From positions 1,094,297 to 1,158,296 of the forward strand of contig JAOWBW010000182.1 of assembly GCA_026119855.1 (NCBI GenBank): 64,000 nt of DNA, given 5' to 3'. The number at the start of each line of letters is the position of its first letter. The first letter of the stretch is position 1. The stretch is from Campanula takesimana. Its lineage: Eukaryota; Streptophyta; Magnoliopsida; Asterales; Campanulaceae. Below the pieces are notes generated by a model that was not told the DNA's origin, ran no database searches, and saw only the letters and a program-made list of their open reading frames with translations. A program made the translations under genes and the position numbers. Shown one piece after another: positions 21,357 through 32,230 of this stretch.

Positions 21357-21972
21357 GTATATTTCTCTAACTCCTTACTTTTCGCCATTGTTGCTCTTGG
21401 AGGTCTCAAACTCCCTTTTTCGATTTCTCCCTTGTTTGTTGATCATTTTTGAAATCGATCATTGTGTTGTGTTTGTTTTTGCCTGATCTACTCCTTCATG
21501 TAGTTTATTTCATGATCAATGGTAGTTACATGTGGTTTTCGTCAATTTCTGAGCTCCGTAACTTCCATGGCAGACGAACTATTTTTTCTTGATTTCTGGG
21601 TTTATTATTCAACTGTTGACTTTACGCTTTATATAGTTGAAATCGTCTGGTCAACGCGGTCATTTTGATATGCATTTTGTTGAATTTTGTCAACTTCTGT
21701 TTTTCGGTGTTCTTTGGTGTTCATGTTCTTGAATATTCTTTATTATTTTTTTTAGTTGGACAATTGTTTTATCCCCAAGTATTTGTGTTCTGCACATAGT
21801 TTTCTGCGCATATAGTTCTATCTAATTTTTCTGCGCACACTTCTTTTCAAGTATTTATTCTCTCTGCGCATGATCCCTTACTTTCTGCGTATGCATTCTT
21901 ATTTTATGCGCATCCTTTGCATATTCTCTGCGCATATATATTTTGCTTATCATGGAACTTGTGCCAAGGTAT

Positions 21973-23434
21973 TGTTGGGTTTCGTAGTCACATGCGCAGC
22001 GGAATTAAGCATTTAAAATTTAATGAAACCCAAAGCCCATAGATCCATTCATATGATTAAGTCAAATACAACAATATGAATACTAGAATACTAACCCTTG
22101 ATGCCTTTGATTTTGCAACCTTGAATTCGATGGAGGCTTGAAATCTTGATCACGAACAAAGCAAGAATCACGAACTATGAAGATGATAAGTTTCACCCTC
22201 TAGCGGTATCCACACCACGAACGAATATCAAGAACACTTGATCTTGGTTGCTAGACCAAATTATGAAACACGTTTTCATAATTAATATGAACTATATGGA
22301 ATTTTCTTTGTGTATAATTTTGTTCTTCAATCTAGGATTTCTTAGAACAAAATAAACTCTCTCAAACTCTTTGGAGACTTGCACAAAAGCTTAGGTTCTT
22401 TTCTTGGCCGAATTTTGATGTTCATATACAAGTTAGACCTATTCCAAATAGGAAACTTGTGTCTAAACCCGTCCAAAATTCCTTTCCGAATCAAATTAGG
22501 AATCTGTCCTCGACAGTACTGTGCGGCCGCCCAAACTGAGGTGTGCGGCCGCCCAATTTCTTATGCGGTCGCCCAGCCCATTTGGGCGGTCGCCCAAAGG
22601 CCCAGAAAAATCCAATTTTTCCAAATTTCCAATATAATCCTTATTTAGGATTCGTTCTATTGTGTGTGACCCTCTAGGATTATACTAAGTTGGCAATGGG
22701 TTCAAACATGAAACCATAAGATATGATTAGGTTCTAGCAAACCGTCATACCTACCCAAATAGTATAACTAGATACAAGTTCGCATTCCTTTTTAGAACAT
22801 GTCATAATCCCTTTGTCCACGATGTCATTGAACACAAGTCATGGTCAACAAGTCAACTTGTATTGTTCAATACTTTCTCGATTCCGAATATGTTGATAAT
22901 CCAAATGACATTGATCCAATCAATCCATTTGAGTTTGGCCAAACATTTCATCAACATCATTCCTTCGAGGGGCCCAAGCTTGACATCTCTCCGAAGAGGG
23001 ACAAATCCATTTGGCTTATTATTCTTCCCTACGTGAATCCAATCATGCCAATTATACCCTTTATAACTACCGTGTTAAGGCAGCGTTTGAATATGTCAAA
23101 CATAATGTTCATCAAGTGGAAGACTATAATAACTTCATGTCCAAGGATTCAAATGACATAACTAATATGAGATTTATATAAGACATCGACCATGACATAA
23201 ATCTCATACCGCGGGTCATGTCCAGTACCTTGTTCCAAACAAGTACCCATAAATCTAACATGATCATCCCATGATCATTTAGCCTTTATACTAGTTCTTA
23301 ACAAGCTCTAGGGACGGAGATTATTATAAGCAAACACGAGCCATAATAATAATCTTATTATCTCTTTATCATTATGAATAAAATGATAACTTATACAACG
23401 TTTAACAAACGTGCCTAGGGCACCAACACCAATA
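21973..23434 (-). repeat. Element E 3' LTR
   Basis: The left copy is 1462 bp, from tgttgggtttcgtagtc to ccaata; the final c-to-t change relative to ccaaca alters the conserved TG start on the minus strand. The next bases (taatctcccacttg) are the PPT. GC-rich palindromes are at 22521-22595. Confidence 0.93.
22521..22595. repeat. Four GC-rich motifs in the E 3' LTR
   Basis: Copies are gtgcggccgccc at 22521 and 22543, tgcggtcgccc at 22564 and gggcggtcgccc at 22584, spaced 20-22 bp. The right LTR has the same set at 31239-31313 with four substitutions or deletions. Confidence 0.95.
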
Positions 23435-23786
23435 ATCTCCCACTTGCCCTAGGCCCAATTCCCTAGGTATCCAATACCCATGGACCCAACATGACCATCA
23501 TGTTTAGCTTGTGGAAGTCCCATTGTTTAGCGTGTCCGTAACGTTATCATTACTTGGTACTTTGCATATATTTACGTCTCCCTTATTAACGATTTCTCAA
23601 ACGATAAGAAAACGCCTAAGTATGTGTTTGGATTTAGGATGTGCCCTTGGTTCCATTGCTTGATTAATAGCACCACTATTATCACTAATATGGTCTATTG
23701 GATTAGCAATACTAGGAACCATCTTAAGTTCACCATGAACTTCTTAATCCAAACGACTTCCTTTGAAGCATCCAATGCAGCAATAT

Positions 23787-25790
23787 TGTCGCGACCCCGG
23801 TCCCCGCGGGCCCCGGGACCGCGATCTGGACGTCGACTCTAACAATAAACTCCAAAATACCGAAGTTTAAAATTCCATTTAATACCAAAAAGGGATAATC
23901 CAAAGTTTTACAAAACCAAGCTTGGTAAAAACCATATACAATCATCATAAACTTCCACAGTTTATGCTTAACAAAATACAAATGTACAAAATCCTAATGA
24001 CGTCAATATTCGGTACAATTATCCCCAAAAGGTTACACATTGATATAATGTAAACCAACCTATACAACTTTCCCCAAAAGAACGGATCCACACTCGACGT
24101 CCTCGTTCTCGTGATCAGCGAGACTATTCCTTAGCACCTGGGGGGGGGGTTAAGGAAAAACAAAGATGAAAGGAAACGGGGTGAGATAAATCTCAATAAG
24201 TTACTAATGCAACTACATGACATGCTATGATGCAATAAGCAATAAGCAATGATAAATATCACATAGCACATAGCATTTATCACATACAGATAGCAGCGGA
24301 AATAAACACATAACAAAGGATATAGCCAAGGTTTTCCAAACCGGAACATCCAAGTAAAGGATCGCTGCGCAGCTTCAATAATCAACCAATCAACATCTTC
24401 ATAATGGCATGAAAGCCGAAGAGAAAACCCCGGTACCGGAACCAATAACCAAAGGAGTGTCACAAAGGACGGGAGACATGCCACAAAGTCATGCTCCAAG
24501 TAAAGCTAAAATGCACACAAGGGAGCTAGCTCTTCTCACATCCAAGGCCAATCTGGAGGAGGGTAATAAGGGGGCAAAACAATGGTCAACATCATAATGG
24601 ACTTGGCCGTGCCATCATAATGTTTCGCATCGCCCAAACACACACAAAATACCAGCTGGGCTTTCACGTAAAGGCTAAGTAATAAAATACTAGCACGATA
24701 AACAACAAGGGATTCCAAAGTAGGGAATCAATCCAAATAGATCACCACAAAGGCAAACCAATATAAACCACACATCAAAGATGAATCACGTTCTCAAAAT
24801 GATACTTAAATAAATCACATATCACAATCGATCACAAGGGGATCATTCTCGAACAATAAAGTGTTCCACAACATTAACTTAAGTCAACTAGGGTGATACT
24901 TCGAGCCTAGATCGGGCTTGGACTTTTAAACAATTCAATAACAAAGAGGCTCAGAACAGCTGGTATGGGCGGTCGCCCATAGCCAGTTTGGGCGGTCGCC
25001 CAAAACCCAATCCCAAGCCCAAAACTCACTGACTTCCTGGGCGGTCGCCCAACCCAATAGTGGGCGGTCGCCTACTCACTTTGGTCAAATCCTCCGGATC
25101 AACTGATCTCATGGGCGGTCGCCCAAACCCATCATGGGCGGTCGCCCACGCACCCAGGTCGCCGGAAAACGGCCAAAACCAACTGGGTTTCTCCCAAATT
25201 TTCCACCCAAACAACATCTAAACTCATCCAAACTTCAACTATAACAACAATGGCATTATATGAACATAATATGAGCATTTTGGCATAAAAATGGGGGAAA
25301 AGTAACTTACTTGAATTTTCTCAAAGTTGACGGATTTCAAATCTTTTTGACTCTACGCGATCCTAGCGACGATCTAAACAATGTTTACGTTTTAGGAAAT
25401 GAGAAATGACTAGAAGAAGATGAAGAAAAAGAAGAGAGAAGAAGGAGAAGAAAACTCACCTTTTCTTGGCTTGGAGAGAGAGAGCTGGAGAGGGAGGGAG
25501 TAGGGTGAGGGAGATGGGGTGTAAGAAGGAGAGGGTAGGAGTAGGGAGGGAGTAATTTGAAATGATACACCTAGCCCCCCCCCCCCCCTTTCCTTTACTA
25601 ACTAGCTCAACTAAGATACTCTCCCTAACAATTAAGACCCAAATAAAATGCTAGGCATAAATATTATAACACATAAATTGCACACATAATTATTTAAATA
25701 GATAATAATTTAAATAAATAATTAAGCAAATAATTAAATAAAAATCATTTAATTACTAATAAAATCGAGCCTATATTTCGGGTCGTGACA
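23787..25790 (-). mobile_element. Element F: solo LTR, probably Ty3/gypsy
   Basis: This 2004-bp TG-to-CA unit has a perfect 5-bp target duplication aatat (23782-23786 and 25791-25795) and lies in the RNase H remnant of E. Its ends are inverted repeats (TGTCGCGACCC against TGTCACGACCC). A GC-rich hairpin (cggtccc / gggaccg) is near 23798-23823. The block ggggtgagataaatctca at 24179-24196 matches, inverted, the LTR fragment at 37545-37562, so the two belong to related families and F probably reads on the minus strand. It carries six gggcggtcgccc motifs, the last-but-two with one change. No ORF of interest is present. Confidence 0.88.
24967..25147. repeat. Six GGGCGGTCGCCC palindromes in F
   Basis: Starts are 24967, 24990, 25039, 25062 (last base changed), 25113 and 25136. 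They form three pairs, each with exactly 23 bp start to start. The same motif is in element E, which is unrelated to F. Confidence 0.95.
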
Positions 25791-28700
25791 AATATACTTA
25801 GATTTAGTTGTAGAATTAGTGACTGTACTCTGCTTGGAACAATTCCAACTTACAGCTTCACTATTGTTTAATAAAACTCAATTGCGATTTTTATCATCTT
25901 CGTCAGTTTGAAGTATGCATCTGTGTACCCATATACACTGAGATCATCTTCCATCCCTCCATAGATCATAAACGAATCTTTAGTCCTTCTAAAGTACTTT
26001 AAGACTCGCTCTCATAGCCATCCAGTGAATCTCACCGGTGTCGGATTGATATCTACTCGTCATGCTCCAAGCATTAGATATATCCGGCTTAGTACTTATC
26101 ATGGCATCATGGATCCAATTGCCGAAGCAAATGACATCTCATTCATTTTCTCATGCTCATCTTTTGTCTTTAGGACATTGAGTCTTGCTTAGAGGAAATC
26201 CATGTAACATTGACAAATGTCCTCTCTTAGTATTTTCCTTGCGGAATCTTCTTATGACTTTGTCAATGTATGTACATTGGCTTAATCAATTAGCTTCTTC
26301 GATCTATCTCTATAGATCTTAATGCCAAGGACATATGCAGTTTCATCCATATTCCTTTGCGAAACACTTTCTTAACAAAGTCTTTGCAGACTAACGTATA
26401 AGAATTTCTTTTCCAATGAGCAATATGTCATCCACATATTTAATTTAAGGAATATCACTATGCTCCCACTAATCTTCTTGTATATACAAGGTTCATCTTC
26501 GTTATTGATCAAGTCAAACTCTTTTGATTTATCAAAACAGAGATTCCAACTCCCACAAGTTTGCTTTAATCCATCCAATGGATTTCTGCAACTTTCATAA
26601 TTTATCAGAATTTTCTTTGACTGTCAAAACCTTTAGGTTGTATCCAATACATCCTTAAGTGAGTTCCCGTTGAGGAACACTTGTTTTGACATCATTTTGT
26701 CAATTTTCATATTCCAAATATGAACATGTGACTACGAGAATTCTAGTAAATATCTATACTATCCATGTAAAATTTTCTCCAAGAAAAGTCATTCATCTCC
26801 TTTGGTTTTAACACCTTAGGTTAGAATGATCAAGTTCCAAACTTGATTATTATACATGAATTGCCTTTTAGATTTTATGACTCCAAGCCATTAATCTAAA
26901 TGTGGAGTTGATATTGCATCTTTGATAGGTGGTAAATACTTCATTCTAAATGAACTTTACCTCAATACTTTCTATTTCGAAATATCCAATATTTCTACTA
27001 ATAGATTGTATCCTATCATGTATCGCAAGTATTTGTATATCTTGAACAGACTTTTCACCACTCCTTGTGAAAACTTGCTCAACTTCCATCTTAGGTTAAA
27101 ATATATTTTCTAGGTCTCGAACCATTCGAGATACATTTTACTCCCACTGATTCTTTTAGAGATAAACCAGTTATCTAGAAAAGTATCATCATAATTAACA
27201 AACCATTTGTTTCTTATGAGTAAAATTATTATCCTCAAGTTTCCTTAGGATATCTCATGAAAATATATTTATTAGATTTAAATGTGAGTGTGTCCCAGAC
27301 AACTCCTTTCAAAAATGTCTCATCATCTTAAATCTTTATGAAAGACAAACCGAGTTTTCTTTCACCAATTAACCTCTTTTGATGGAATTCAAATTAGTGT
27401 AGTTACAGCGGTTTGTAATACATAACCCCAAAATTAATAATGGAAGATCAATTTGACTTTATCATCTAATGAACCATATCCAATAAGGTTATTCTACTTC
27501 CATGCAGACACATCATTTAAAATGATGTTCTTAGTGAAGTTAATTTGTGAAACCATTTCACAACTTTAATGATGACTGTCAAATTCTTGGTTCAATTATT
27601 CGTCATCATGATCCAATCAGAGTCTTTGAATAGTTTTACCAAGTATAATAAAAAAAATATTCTTTTAGCATTGCTTCTTAATGCACCATACACATCAAAA
27701 TGTATTAGGTCAATTAAGATATTAGCCTTTTACCAATCATAGTAAAGGATATCTTGGTCCAAGTAAATAAGATTTGCATAAATCATGTGATTCCAAATCA
27801 TATGACTTAAAACTCCGTCCCATGGAATTTTAGATATGCATCTTTTATTTATTTGATCAAAACAATAATGCATAAAGAATTTTAATTATTTATGTTATAG
27901 CCTTTATTACTTTGTTCTTCAAGATTTAGGATATAAGATTTATTTATATGATAACACAATGAAGTAAATCATAATAAATAAAGCACTTTTCTTATTCCAA
28001 ACAAGAAATTAATATCCTTCATTATCTTTTAATCAAAATAATGTTTTCTACTTCATCAGTAAAGTCACTTTACAAGTGTTCTACAAACAATGTTGCAACC
28101 ATTGCATCATTACCGTTTGTAGATAAAACTTTACTATAAGTAGTCTTTCATTTTACTAATTATTCTGGTATCCAATACCCAATAATTAAATTTAGAAAGA
28201 ATAATTTATAACATAAAATTCCCAAGTGGTAGTCCCACTACCATTCCTTTTATTGATCATCCAGAATTTTGACTACAATTCTAAATGGTCAATCCAATTG
28301 CCATTTTTACCAAATTGCATCAATTAGAGTTATTATTTTAACCATAATTATTTCTTTTAGGTTTGACAACTCTTGTCTTACCTTTCTTTTGGCATTTGGC
28401 CCTTTTCCTTATGAACCATGAGCTCTGGAGAACCATTCTCCAATATCTTCATCTTCGCAGTTTTCAGCAAGTTAATGCAACTCGAAGAAATTCTTATTCA
28501 TTCTAAGCATGTTATAGTCCATCACAAAGTGATTATAACCCTTATTCAATGAATTAAGAATAATATCCATGGCTAGCTCCAATCCAATTGGACTCCCAAG
28601 TTTCTCAAGATGCTCTTTTTAGCCATTATCTTAAGCATGTGAGGTTCCACTTATTACCCTTTACTCCTTTTACAAGAAGTGAATGCAATAATGGTTTTAT

Positions 28701-29160
28701 ACCTCTCTTGCTTAGATTGCTCTTTGAAACATGTAACTCAACTCCACGCCTATTTAATAGGCTTCCACAAGTTCCAAACTTTGTTGGAGTTTAAGAGCAC
28801 ATAATCGTGAGCATAAGACAACTCACACTCCTAAAATCATACTCATGATTCTCGTGATTGTCTATTCCGGCATTTGGTTCTTTTAGGAATAGGCCCATCA
28901 AGAATGTACAACCCATCTTTTTGCCTTAGAACTATTCTTAGGCTCAGGATCCAATCCATGGAGTTTGTATCATTCTTTTGAAGCTTATCCTTATCAAGGA
29001 TTAATCGCAATGATTTTAGTTGTCATCTACAACTTATGCAAAATTTCCAAAATTTTACAAGTACCAATCTCATTAAAGAGATAAATAATGTATTTTCCAA
29101 AAATACTCCCACTAAATTATATAACCTTCTTATACATCCAATGTATAATATAATTTAAAT

Positions 29161-29405
29161 GGGCTAAGATCCAACTTTAATTTAATTTTAAGTCCGCTAT
29201 GGCGGATTACACAAAATCAAATTAATTAGGTTGACAACCCTGTCAATCATATATCATATGACTCTTAGATCCTTTTATGAGATTCTTTTGAAATTGGGCT
29301 AAGATCCAACTTTAATTTAACTTTGAGTCTATGGAGGCGGACCGCTCAAAATCAAATTAATTAGGTAGACAATTTTTGTCAATCATATCTCATATGATTC
29401 TTAGG
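29161..29405. repeat. 135-bp tandem duplication in the E leader
   Basis: Both copies start gggctaagatccaac (29161 and 29296) and continue through a similar tcaattaattaggt region to gactcttag / gattcttag. Element I has one copy, at about 58012-58130. Confidence 0.85.
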
Positions 29406-29844
29406 GATCCAATTTTAAAAGCATGTTTAATCTCATCTTTGCCTAAGGCCCAAAACTGTTTTGACGCCCAATTAAGTCTAACCATTTTAAACGCATGGTT
29501 GATGTGCCTCGCTAGGGCGTGCCCACATCATCCATCTTGCCCATACATAGATAAAGTTAATGCACCTCGCTAGGGCGAACCCACATTAAAATCACCCATG
29601 CACTAACAAGTGTTTTAATCATGGCGTGGCAAAAAGGACTTAAAACTTTCTTGAAGGTTCATCACCATATAGCATACAACACATTTATGAGCACACAAGA
29701 TAAACATGTTATGCATCAAATTTAGCCACTAAATTAATCTTTATTAATTTAAGCACAACATTTATGTGTCATTAGTTTCTCTATAATTATGAGGATGAGA
29801 CTATTTCAACTTTGGTTATTATCTCCAAATCAAGACAACAAGAA

Positions 29845-29981
29845 GTGCGGTCGAACTAAGCCATTAGGCAACCACAATACCGCACTAATTCAAGAAACCA
29901 AGAAAGTAGTCCATGTGGCCGAAACTAAGCAATAGATGGTCTCGATGAACGTAGGCCAATTGCATTCACAATTCCACATGG
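29845..29981 (-). other. Element E leader stem-loops related to type 1 of I
   Basis: 29845-29885 has arms gtgcggt / accgcac around tcgaactaagcc and taggc. 29911-29981 has arms ccatgtgg / ccacatgg around a longer loop starting ccgaaactaagc. Gcc and ggc again face each other in the first. Confidence 0.7.
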
Positions 29982-30320
29982 ATCTCCAATCATTGAATCA
30001 AGAACTTTGTTTCTCAATTTTAGCAATTATGAACTCTTCATAATTCTAACTTCGATTTATCTTTGAAACTTTGATTGCGGTCAAGTTTGGGAAACACAAT
30101 CTCGATGAACGTAGATTAGCCATCCAAACCTTTAACCAATCTTAGAATCACAAGACTAAAACAAATAGGAAAATCAAACCCCAAGATCCACACTCATACC
30201 AACTACCCAAAGCCCATTCCAGATCAGCAAGTCTGGTCTGGTTTTGTTACTGGTTCGGTTGGACCTCTCGAAAATTCCAAATTCCAATTTTAACCAAAAT
30301 CAGAACAGAATCAGTGAACT

Positions 30321-30394
30321 GTGCGGCCGCCCAAACTATCCTGTGCGGTCGCCCAAACATGTGCGGCCGCCCAGGGAGATTTGTGCGGTCGCCC
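30321..30394. repeat. Second GC-rich motif cluster in the E leader
   Basis: Gtgcggccgccc and gtgcggtcgccc alternate at 30321, 30343, 30361 and 30383. These are spaced 18-22 bp. The cluster lies between the PBS and gag, separate from the LTR cluster. Confidence 0.95.
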
Positions 30395-30676
30395 AAACGC
30401 ATCAGAAGGAATTTTGAAGTTCGAAAATTTGTCACAAAATTGTTTTTCCCTGATTATTAAAACCATGATCCAATCAGAATTAATAATCAAACAATTCAGA
30501 ATCCATCATAATATTTATTGCGATTGAATCGTGCGATTAAAGTTGTAAAACAATAAACCACATAAAATCACATAACACATAAACATCATATAATCCAATA
30601 TTCATATCATGCTTGGCACATAAACAATTTATATACACACAACATGATCTAGTATTGAAATAATCAACATGAACGG

Positions 30677-30689
30677 GGCTCTGATACCA
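30677..30689 (-). other. Element E primer binding site (tRNA-iMet)
   Basis: The minus strand reads tggtatcagagcc, one base from the 5' LTR. This fixes the minus orientation. Confidence 0.93.
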
Positions 30690-30690
30690 C

Positions 30691-32152
30691 TGTTGGGTTT
30701 CGTAGTCACATGCGTAGCGGAATTAAGCATTTAAAATTTAATGAAACCCAAAGCCCATAGATCCATTCATATGATTAAGTCAAATACAACAATATGAATA
30801 CTAGAATACTAACCCTTGATGCCTTTGATTTTGCAACCTTGAATTCGATGGAGGCTTGAAATCTTGATCACGAACAAAGCAAGAATCACGAACTATGAAG
30901 ATGATAAGTTTCACCCTCTAGCGGTATCCACACCACGAACGAATATCAAGAACACTTGATCTTGGTTGCTAGACCAAATTATGAAACACGTTTTCATAAT
31001 TAATATGAACTATATGGAATTTTCTTTGTGTATAATTTTGTTCTTCAATCTAGGATTTCTTAGAACAAAATAAACTCTCTCAAACTCTTTGGAGACTTGC
31101 ACGAAAGCTTAGGTTCTTTTCTTGGCCGAATTTTGATGTTTATATACAAGTTAGACCTATTCCAAATAGGAAACTTGTGTCCAAACCCGTCCAAAATTCC
31201 TTTCCGAATCAAATTAGGAATTTGTCCCCGACAGTACTGTGCGGCCGCCCAAACTGAGGTGTACGGCCGCCCAATTTCTTGTGCGGTCGCCAAGCCCATT
31301 TGGGCGGTCGCCCAAAGGCCCAGAAAAATCCAATTTTTCCAAATTTCCAATATAATCCTTATTTAGGATTCGTTCTATTGTGTGTGACCCTCTAGGATTA
31401 TACTAAGTTGGCAATGGGTTCAAACATGAAACCATAAGATATGATTAGGTTCTAGCAAACCGTCATACCTACCCAAATAGTATAACTAGATACAAGTTCG
31501 CATTCCTTTTTAGAACATGTCATAATCCCTTTGTCCACGATGTCATTGAACACAAGTCATGGTCAACAAGTCAACTTGTATTGTTCAATACTTTCTCGAT
31601 TCCGAATATGTTGATAATCCAAATGACATTGATCCAATCAATCCATTTGAGTTTGGCCAAACATTTCATCAACATCATTCCTTCGAGGGGCCCAAGCTTG
31701 ACATCTCTCCGAAGAGGGACAAATCCATTTGGCTTATTATTCTTCCCTACGTGATTCCAATCATGCCAATCATACCCTTTATAACTACCGTGTTAAGGCA
31801 GCGTTTGAATATGTCAAACATAATGTTCATCAAGTGGAAGACTATAATAACTTCATGTCCAAGGATTCAAATGACATAACTAATATGAGATTTATATATG
31901 ACATCGACCATGACATAAATCTCATACCACGGGTCATGTCCAGTACCTTGTTCCAAACAAGTACCCATAAATCTAACATGATCATCCCATGATCATTTAG
32001 CCTTTATACTAGTGCTTAACAAGCTCTAGGGACGGAGATTATTATAAGCAAACACGAGCCATAATAATAATCTTATTATCTCTTTATCATTATGAATAAA
32101 ATGATAACTTATACAACATTTAACAAACGTGCCTAGGTCACCAACACCAACA
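30691..32152 (-). repeat. Element E 5' LTR
   Basis: The right copy is 1462 bp and ends ccaaca before ggtat. A TATA-like string (minus TATATAA, 31140-31146) lies about 95-170 bp downstream, in transcription sense, of the GC-rich palindromes at 31239-31313. Open frames of 106 codons in both LTRs are by-products of LTR identity, not genes. Confidence 0.93.
31140..31146 (-). promoter_or_regulatory. Putative TATA box of E 5' LTR
   Basis: Minus strand TATATAA is preserved in both LTR copies except for one flanking change (tttatat versus ttcatat). Confidence 0.45.
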
Positions 32153-32230
32153 GGTATATCTGCATTATTTGCAAATGCGCACAGCTCCATGTGCAATAGG
32201 TTGTCTAATTCTATCCATTGTTTTACGCAG

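Larger units (their letters stand above)
23448..29026 (-). pseudogene. Element E gag-pol polyprotein, heavily decayed
   Basis: The region aligns by eye with element I from its gag start (cat at 29024-29026) to its RNase H end. Gag remnants are at about 28400-29026, integrase at about 27250-27800, RT at 26372-26900 and RNase H at about 23600-26100, interrupted by F. The clearest piece is 26372-26578, which reads GLKQTCGSWNLCFD and NEDEPCIYKKISGS, matching the RT of I. Many stops and indels occur throughout, and the total is about 400 bases shorter than in I after removing F. No domain is functional. Confidence 0.85.
29027..30676 (-). other. Element E 5' leader
   Basis: About 1.65 kb between PBS and gag has no ORF. 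It holds a 135-bp tandem duplication (29161-29295 and 29296-about 29400), candidate stem-loops at 29845-29885 and 29911-29981, and the GC-rich cluster at 30321-30394. The leader of element I has the same order of parts with a single copy of the duplicated block. Confidence 0.7.
21973..32152 (-). mobile_element. Element E: minus-strand Ty1/copia element with decayed coding region
   Basis: Element E has paired 1462-bp LTRs and a perfect target duplication ggtat (21968-21972 and 32153-32157). The PBS matches tRNA-iMet on the minus strand. Its internal region is homologous to element I but has many stops, frameshifts and deletions, and contains solo LTR F. By eye the LTRs differ at only about 16-18 sites (about 1 percent). 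The contrast between young LTRs and worn coding DNA suggests that an already defective copy was mobilised in trans. Confidence 0.93.
21357..32230 (+). other. Element D: env-like intron carrying element E
   Basis: The GT donor is at 21357 and a pyrimidine-rich acceptor ends ttacgcag at 32230. The intron was about 689 bases before E inserted; E with one duplication adds 10185 bases. The intron sequence before E (21780-21950) is rich in tgcgca motifs. The insertion leaves both exons intact. Confidence 0.65.

Noticed and set aside
22841..23161. 106-codon ORF, repeated at 31559-31879
   Set aside because: Both copies lie in the LTRs of element E; the conservation is due to LTR identity and nothing resembles a known protein.
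24967..25147. Regular palindromes with constant spacing looked like a CRISPR array
   Set aside because: Spacers are only about 11 bp, copies vary, and the context is a plant LTR.
32129..32230. Start of the 708-codon ORF as the true start of the env-like protein
   Set aside because: These codons lie in the LTR end, target duplication and intron; the exon starts at 32231.
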